Of a DNA stretch of 64,000 nucleotides, positions 59,407 to 64,000 are shown piece after piece; the first letter of the stretch is position 1, and every line of letters starts with the position of its first letter. The translations under genes and the position numbers were made by a program. The DNA comes from Stenotrophomonas nitritireducens (lineage in GTDB: Bacteria; Pseudomonadota; Gammaproteobacteria; Xanthomonadales; Xanthomonadaceae), in assembly GCF_001700965.1 (NCBI RefSeq), contig NZ_CP016756.1, positions 1,674,001 to 1,738,000 of the forward strand. Direction: 5' to 3'. Under the pieces are notes generated by a model. It saw only the letters and a program-made list of their open reading frames with translations. It had not been told where the DNA came from and did not search any database.

Positions 59407-60900
59407 TTACGCTGGCGCATCCTCGACAGCCAGTTCGCCCTCACGCAGCACGCGCCGCAGCAGCGCGCGCCCTTGTCTATCCAGGCCCAGTACGCGCGGC
59501 TTGATGCCATGGTGGCGATAACGGCTGACCACCTTCTCCAGCGCCGCCACCGCGGTGATATCCCACAGCTGTGCCGCTGACAGATCAATCACCACCGCAC
59601 GCCCCTGCACCAGGCGCGGATCGAAAGCATCAATGAAGGCATCGGCCGAGGCAAAGAACACCTGCCCGCTCACCGCATAGCGGACGCTGCCATCGGCCAG
59701 GTCCTGCTGCTCGATACGCAGCAGACGCGCCACCTTCAGCGCAAAGAACACACCGCTCAACAACACGCCGACGCCGACACCCGCCGCAAGGTTGTGCGTC
59801 CCCAAGGTCACAGCCACCGTCGCCAGCATCACCACGCCGGACAGGCGCGGATGCCGCACCAGCGCGCCCAGGCTGCGCCAGTCAAACGTGGACACACTGA
59901 CCATCACCATGATCGCCACCAGCGCGATCACCGGCACCTGCCCAACCCAGGGTTTCAGCAGCACCATCAGCACCAGCAGGAACACGCCGGCAAACAGCGT
60001 CGACAGCCTTCCGCGGCCACCGTATTTCACGTTGCCCACGGTCTGCCCGATCATGCCGCAGCCGGCAATGCCGCCGAACAGGCTGGCGGCGATATTGGCC
60101 ACGCCCAGACCGGTGCATTCGCGGTTCTTGGAGCTGGGTGTGTCGGTGAGTTCGTCCACCACACGCGCCGTCATCATCGACTCCAGCAAGCCCACCATCG
60201 CAATGGCCAGGGCCGGCATCGCGATGATGCGCAGGGTTTCCAGATCAAACGGCAAGGACGGCAAGCCCATCCATTGCGGCAACGCCTCCGGCAGCTTGCC
60301 CAGGTCATTCACGGTAGGAAGGTCCAACTTCAACCACGCAGCCAATACACTCAGCACCACGATGCAGATCAGGGGCGAGGGAATCGCCCGCACAGCGGGC
60401 AGCGGCAGGCGCGGCAAGCCGTAGATCACCAACAGGCCCAAGGCCAGCATTGCCCAGGTGGCGGTGGTGGCACCGTGCAGCTGCGGCAGCTGCGCGGCGA
60501 AGATCAGGATCGCCAGCGCGTTGACGAAGCCGGTGCGCACCGAGCTGCTGACAAAGCGCATCAACACGCCCAACCGCAGCACGCCGAACAGGATCTGGAT
60601 CACGCCGGCCAACAGGCCTGCGGCAAACAGATAGGGAAGGCCATGCGCGCTGATCAGCGGTGCTGCCACCAAAGCCACCGAGCCGGCCGCCGCGGTGATC
60701 ATCGCCGGCCGGCCGCCGAACACCGCGATCACGATGCTCAGCACGAAAGACGCGAACAAACCCACCTGCGGGTCCACCCCGGCCACGAACGAGAACGCGA
60801 TGACCTCGGGGATCAGCGCAAAGGTGGCCACGGCGCCGGCCAACATTTCACGCAGGGGATGAGCGCGCCACTGCGCCAGTTCAGAATGCAGGAAGGACAT
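59407..60900 (-). CDS. SulP-family anion transporter with STAS domain
   Basis: The 497-residue protein has around eleven hydrophobic segments (ALIPEVIAFSFVAGVDPQVG is the SulP signature in the first helices) and a C-terminal STAS domain (about 395-497: VFFASADAFIDAFDP, VVIDLSAAQLWDITAVAALE). SulP proteins carry sulfate, bicarbonate or organic anions; no carbonic anhydrase is adjacent. The start at 60900 matches the family N-terminus (MSFLHSELAQWRAHPLREML) and follows the open frame up to 61155, which is repeat-like. It is a single gene. Confidence 0.9.
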   Translation of the reverse strand: MSFLHSELAQWRAHPLREMLAGAVATFALIPEVIAFSFVAGVDPQVGLFASFVLSIVIAVFGGRPAMITAAAGSVALVAAPLISAHGLPYLFAAGLLAGVIQILFGVLRLGVLMRFVSSSVRTGFVNALAILIFAAQLPQLHGATTATWAMLALGLLVIYGLPRLPLPAVRAIPSPLICIVVLSVLAAWLKLDLPTVNDLGKLPEALPQWMGLPSLPFDLETLRIIAMPALAIAMVGLLESMMTARVVDELTDTPSSKNRECTGLGVANIAASLFGGIAGCGMIGQTVGNVKYGGRGRLSTLFAGVFLLVLMVLLKPWVGQVPVIALVAIMVMVSVSTFDWRSLGALVRHPRLSGVVMLATVAVTLGTHNLAAGVGVGVLLSGVFFALKVARLLRIEQQDLADGSVRYAVSGQVFFASADAFIDAFDPRLVQGRAVVIDLSAAQLWDITAVAALEKVVSRYRHHGIKPRVLGLDRQGRALLRRVLREGELAVEDAPA

Positions 60901-61039
60901 ACGGGCTGGCCGCTGGCGCCGGCCGATTGGGCGGCGGAGCACGCGGAATCGAAGGGAGGGGCGCGAATTATGCCTCCTTGGGTTACCGGGCGCTGCTTGA
61001 GGCGGCGTTCCCGGCAAAAAGCCTGAACGTCCAAAGCTA

Positions 61040-61130
61040 CCTCTCCCCGGCCCTCCCCGCGCTTGCGGCAAAGGGAGGGAGTTCTGCCCCCTCCCTTTTG
61101 CGAAGCAAAGGGACGCGCTGGGGAGGCGGG
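61040..61130. repeat. CCCTCCC/GGGAGGG palindrome
   Basis: Two hairpins of the CCCTCCCCGCGCTTGCGGC type and CCCCTCCCTTTTGCGAAGC type occupy most of the 302-base gap 60901-61202 before the methyltransferase gene. No promoter or small gene is evident. Confidence 0.7.
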
Positions 61131-61202
61131 CTCTTCGCCAGGAACAAAACCCCAAACCCCTCCCTGCGGTAGCATTCCCTCCCCCGTATCACCGCCATTC
61201 CC

Positions 61203-62045
61203 ATGCCCCACTACACCGGCCCCCTGCTGACCCGCCCCCTGCTCGAACAGCTGCAAAGCGCTCTGAAGCAAGGCAGCAGCGAAGCAAGCGCCTCGCTCGA
61301 CCTGGGCCGCAGCCAGCAAACAGTCAGCCTCAGCGCTGATGGCTGGCAGTACCGTGGCCAGCACTACCCGTGGCCGGCCAAGCTCAAGGACCGCACCATC
61401 TACTACTGGGATGGCGATGAATTCAGCGCTGCCTCGCGCTTTGGCAGCGGCCTGTACAAGCTGGTGCCCACCGACTGGGGCATCCCCACCTTCGAGATCG
61501 ACGGCATCAAGATGCTGGTCAGCGCGCAGATCTCGCCGCTAGACGATGCCCACCGCAAGGTGGCACTGGTGGAGCCACGCGGCAAGCAGCTGCTCGATAC
61601 CTGCGGCGGCATGGGTTACTTCGCCGCCTGCTGCCTGGATGAAGGCGTCGCCAGCATCCGTTCCTTCGAAAAGAGCCCCGAAGTCCTTTGGCTGCGCACC
61701 CTCAACCCGTGGTCACCGGATCCCGATGGTGAACATGCAGGTGGTCGCCTGCAGCTGACCCAAGGCGATATCTCCAAAGAAATCGAAGGCATCGCCGATG
61801 CATCGATGGATGCGGTGTTGCACGATCCGCCGCGCTTCGGCATTGCCGGCGAGCTGTACTCGCAGGTGTTCTACGATCAACTGGCGCGCGTGCTGCGCAA
61901 GGGCGGCCGCCTGTTCCATTACACCGGCGCGCCGAACAAGCTCACCAGCGGCCGCGATGTACCGCGCGAAGTCGCCACCCGCCTGCAGAAGGCAGGCTTC
62001 AAGGCCGAGCTGGCCCTGGATGGGGTACTGGCCGTACGCCGCTAG
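61203..62045 (+). CDS. Class I SAM-dependent methyltransferase (COG2521-like)
   Basis: The 280-residue protein has an N-terminal strand-rich extension (1-95: SLSADGWQYRGQHYPWPAKL) and a methyltransferase core with motif I LLDTCGGMGYFAACCLDEGV, acidic SFEKSPEVLWL and motif IV VLHDPPRFG. The DPPRF motif recalls COG2521-type predicted methyltransferases and Trm5/RlmI-like RNA enzymes; the substrate is unknown. ATG 61203 gives a sensible N-terminus. It is followed by an inverted REP pair. Confidence 0.75.
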   Translation: MPHYTGPLLTRPLLEQLQSALKQGSSEASASLDLGRSQQTVSLSADGWQYRGQHYPWPAKLKDRTIYYWDGDEFSAASRFGSGLYKLVPTDWGIPTFEIDGIKMLVSAQISPLDDAHRKVALVEPRGKQLLDTCGGMGYFAACCLDEGVASIRSFEKSPEVLWLRTLNPWSPDPDGEHAGGRLQLTQGDISKEIEGIADASMDAVLHDPPRFGIAGELYSQVFYDQLARVLRKGGRLFHYTGAPNKLTSGRDVPREVATRLQKAGFKAELALDGVLAVRR

Positions 62046-62055
62046 CAGGCAGCTT

Positions 62056-62153
62056 GTGGGAGCGGCGTGAGCCGCGAAGCTCACACACCTACAGAACACC
62101 AGGTCAACGGCAATCTCATTGCCCGCTCGCTTCGCGGCTCACGCCGCTCCCAC
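62056..62153. repeat. REP-type inverted pair, GTGGGAGCGGC variant
   Basis: GTGGGAGCGGCGTGAGCCGC (62056) and TTCGCGGCTCACGCCGCTCC ending with CCAC at 62153 enclose about 45 bases. Same family as the 59-kb array but with a GTGG head. Confidence 0.85.
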
Positions 62154-62225
62154 AAACAACACCGGCATACGCCCCGCCTTAACGTCCCGCGCGCGACACT
62201 GTGCCTTCAGAAGCGGAGGCAGCCC

Positions 62226-62867
62226 ATGGCAACCGAAACCGTACGCGGCAGAACCGTCACCATTCATTTCGATGGCGAACGCTGCATCCACTCGCGCAAC
62301 TGCGTGCTCAGCCACCCGGACGTGTTCGTGCCCAATGTGGTCGGCGAGTGGATCCACCCCGATGCGGTGGCACCGGAAGAAGTGGAACTGATCGCGCGCA
62401 ACTGCCCCTCCGGCGCCATCCGCTACGAATACAACGACGGCAGCCACGCCGAGCCCGCTCCAGTGGTGAACCTGGTGCATATCCGCGAGAACGGCCCGCT
62501 CGCATTCACCGCACCGCTGCTCATTGCCGGCAAGGATGAAGGCATGCGCGCCACTCTGTGCCGCTGCGGCGAATCGCACAGAAAACCCTTCTGCGACCAC
62601 CGGCACGTCGACTGTGGTTTTACCGCCAGCGGCGAGCCAGCGGAAAAGAAATCCGACCCTTTGCCGCAACGTGATGGCCCGCTGCAGGTCAACCCGACCA
62701 GGAACGGCCCGCTGCACGTCATCGGCAACCTTGAAGTGGTCAGCGGCACCGGCCGCACCATCGACCGCGTCACCGAGACCTGGTTGTGCCGCTGCGGTCA
62801 TTCCAACAACAAGCCCTTCTGCGATGGCAGCCACCGAAAAGTGGGCTTCCAGGCCGAAGGCGAATAA
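62226..62867 (+). CDS. CDGSH iron-sulfur protein with N-terminal ferredoxin-like and two CDGSH sites
   Basis: The 213-residue protein has an N-terminal Fer4_19 (DUF1271) domain with Cys20, Cys26 and Cys60 (GERCIHSRNCVLSHPDVF, ARNCPSG) and two CDGSH zinc-finger-like [2Fe-2S] sites: Cys112, Cys114, Cys123, His127 (LCRCGESHRKPFCDHRH) and Cys188, Cys190, Cys199, His203 (LCRCGHSNNKPFCDGSH). The duplicate-CDGSH form with DUF1271 is known in proteobacteria and is probably an electron-transfer or redox-sensing protein. The start 62226 follows GGAGGCAGCCC. A small acidic protein follows 30 bases later. Confidence 0.92.
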   Translation: MATETVRGRTVTIHFDGERCIHSRNCVLSHPDVFVPNVVGEWIHPDAVAPEEVELIARNCPSGAIRYEYNDGSHAEPAPVVNLVHIRENGPLAFTAPLLIAGKDEGMRATLCRCGESHRKPFCDHRHVDCGFTASGEPAEKKSDPLPQRDGPLQVNPTRNGPLHVIGNLEVVSGTGRTIDRVTETWLCRCGHSNNKPFCDGSHRKVGFQAEGE

Positions 62868-62897
62868 CCGTCCCCTCACGTCCGCAAGGAGATTTAC

Positions 62898-63194
62898 ATG
62901 GCAAACCTCGAACTCCGCCTCACCGCCGACGACGGCGTCGCCCAGGCCATGCTCGACATGCTCAAGGGCATGGACGATGTGGATTCAGCCGAAGACATCA
63001 CCGAACCCGCGTTCGCCGCTGATGACGAGGACAGCAGCTCGGCAGGCCTGAGCGACAACGAAGGCCCGGGCTCCTATCTGATCCAGGTGGAAACCCTCAA
63101 CGACGAAAGCTTGGCACGCGTGCTGGACGCCGCGCAGGCCCTGGCGGAAAGACTGGGTGCGGTACTGGAGATCGAATCCGATTCGCAGGACTGA
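62898..63194 (+). CDS. Small acidic protein downstream of the CDGSH gene
   Basis: The 98-residue protein begins MANLELRLTADDGVAQAMLD, has an acidic middle (VDSAEDITEPAFAADDEDSS) and ends in an amphipathic helix and ELEIESDSQD-like acid tail. It has a strong ribosome site (AAGGAGATTTAC) and lies 30 bases behind the CDGSH gene, so they are probably co-expressed. The family is unknown to me; the alpha-beta-acidic pattern would suit a partner or chaperone of the iron-sulfur protein, which is conjecture. Confidence 0.65.
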   Translation: MANLELRLTADDGVAQAMLDMLKGMDDVDSAEDITEPAFAADDEDSSSAGLSDNEGPGSYLIQVETLNDESLARVLDAAQALAERLGAVLEIESDSQD

Positions 63195-63325
63195 GGTGAG
63201 CGACCCGCGGCCACGGTAGAGATATGCGACAGCTGCAGCCAATGCTGTAAATTTGTCGGAGGTGTCGTTGCGGCGCGCACATGACATGCTTCATCCCTGC
63301 AACTGACACCGAGCCGGGGAAACCG

Positions 63326-64000
63326 ATGAAGCTGCTGCCGTTGTTCCTGTTCTGCATTGCCGTTGGCGCCTGCTCCGGCGCAAGCGCCGCCGTGCCCGAA
63401 GCGCCCGTGCCGCGTGATCGGGCACAGGCCACTGCGATCGTGGCGGACATGCGCCGCGTGGTTGCCGACAACGGCATCGAGCGCCTGGAGAAGGTCCGCA
63501 TTGGCGGGATTGATCAATGGGTATCGATCCGCGGCAACGATGCCCGCAACCCGGTTTTACTGATGCTGCATGGTGGGCCGGGCTGGGTCGCCATGCCAAC
63601 CAGCTGGTATTTCCAGCGCGGCTGGGAGGAGTACTTCACCGTCGTGCAGTGGGACCAGCGCGGCGCGGGCAAGACCTTTGCGAGCAACGACCCAGTGCAG
63701 CTGGCCCCCACCATGACCCGCGAGCGCATGGTTGCCGATTCACTGGAAATGGTGGCATGGCTGCGCCATGAATTCGGTAAGCAGAAGATCTTCGTGCTCG
63801 GCCATTCCTGGGGCAGCTATCTGGGCCTGGAAGTTGCCAAGCAGCGCCCGCAGTGGCTGCATGCCTATATCGGCATGGGCCAGATATCCAACGCCCCGGA
63901 GAGCGAACGGCGCGGCTGGGCATGGACCATGCAACAGGCGCAACGCGACCACAACGCGCAGGCCATCGCCGAGCTTCAGGCGATAGCACCCTATGCCCAG
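63326..64000 (+). CDS. Alpha/beta hydrolase, proline-iminopeptidase-like, 3' end outside window
   Basis: At least 225 residues are visible: an N-terminal signal (MKLLPLFLFCIAVGAC, possibly a lipobox with Cys16), then LLMLHGGPGW (oxyanion HGGPG motif of proline iminopeptidases), QWDQRGAGKT, and the nucleophile elbow VLGHSWGSYLGL with Ser. HGGPG plus GHSWGS is typical of the S33 family. The Asp and His of the triad lie beyond the window end at 64000. It is exported and could hydrolyse peptides or esters. Confidence 0.85.
   Translation, partial: MKLLPLFLFCIAVGACSGASAAVPEAPVPRDRAQATAIVADMRRVVADNGIERLEKVRIGGIDQWVSIRGNDARNPVLLMLHGGPGWVAMPTSWYFQRGWEEYFTVVQWDQRGAGKTFASNDPVQLAPTMTRERMVADSLEMVAWLRHEFGKQKIFVLGHSWGSYLGLEVAKQRPQWLHAYIGMGQISNAPESERRGWAWTMQQAQRDHNAQAIAELQAIAPYAQ

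Noticed and set aside
1..64000. Insertion sequences, prophage, rRNA or tRNA genes
   Set aside because: No transposase, integrase, phage structural gene or RNA-gene signature was seen on either strand; the many repeats are non-coding palindromes.

Overview
This window is a stretch of a high-GC gammaproteobacterial chromosome, most likely a Stenotrophomonas (Xanthomonadaceae). The strongest sign is the many copies of the SMAG repeat (GTAG head plus a GCCGAGC-ATG-GCTCGGC hairpin), a family known from Stenotrophomonas. Gene content agrees: DUF3247, DUF1415, DUF3016, DUF3297, Oar-type TonB receptors and YajQ. I see no rRNA, tRNA, CRISPR array, prophage or transposase, so this is core-like chromosome with many intergenic palindromes.

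Layout. 0-6 kb: nitroreductase (cut by the window edge), an ELM1-family protein, the c-di-GMP effector YajQ, then an aryl-alcohol module (benzaldehyde dehydrogenase, aryl-alcohol dehydrogenase, AcoR-like activator without an AAA+ domain). 6-12 kb: DUF1415 protein, the overlapping rsmC-rsuA-HAD phosphatase cluster, DUF3247 protein and a PAS hybrid histidine kinase. 12-16 kb: DUF3016 protein and the D-alanine catabolic pair dadA-alr with a divergent Lrp-type regulator. 16-21 kb: msrB, motA-motB (with a duplicated motB tail behind it) and small conserved proteins. 21-32 kb: Na+/H+ antiporter, DOPA-dioxygenase-like YgiD with a divergent LysR regulator, a PAS-EAL phosphodiesterase, a lipoprotein M13 peptidase and a DUF2236 protein. 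32-40 kb: a LytS/LytR-type two-component system, a beta-propeller-like secreted protein and an M28 aminopeptidase.

40-43.5 kb holds the most coherent accessory module: an ECF42-type sigma factor with a C-terminal extension and five small genes (DUF1428, two VOC proteins, two YciI/DGPF proteins). A TGTCGA-N17-CGTC match upstream of the four-gene run resembles the promoter I recall for ECF42 sigma factors. 43.5-50.4 kb carries two tandem paralogous Oar-like TonB-dependent receptors, each behind an AT-rich leader, with a near-consensus sigma-70 promoter before the first and an orphan strong terminator between them. 50-57 kb: an NHL propeller fused to an M23/LytM-like domain, a lytic transglycosylase, a GH18 lipoprotein and unknown proteins. 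57-64 kb: a VLCAD-like acyl-CoA dehydrogenase, a four-unit tandem REP array of 141-bp period, a SulP transporter, a methyltransferase, a CDGSH iron-sulfur protein with a small acidic partner, and an alpha/beta hydrolase cut by the window end.

Three intergenic repeat classes recur: SMAG hairpins, GTAGGAGCGGC-type REP pairs, and CCCCTCTCCC/GGGAGAGGGG palindromes, some with hexanucleotide tracts. Protein family names come from recognising sequence motifs by eye; no database search was run.
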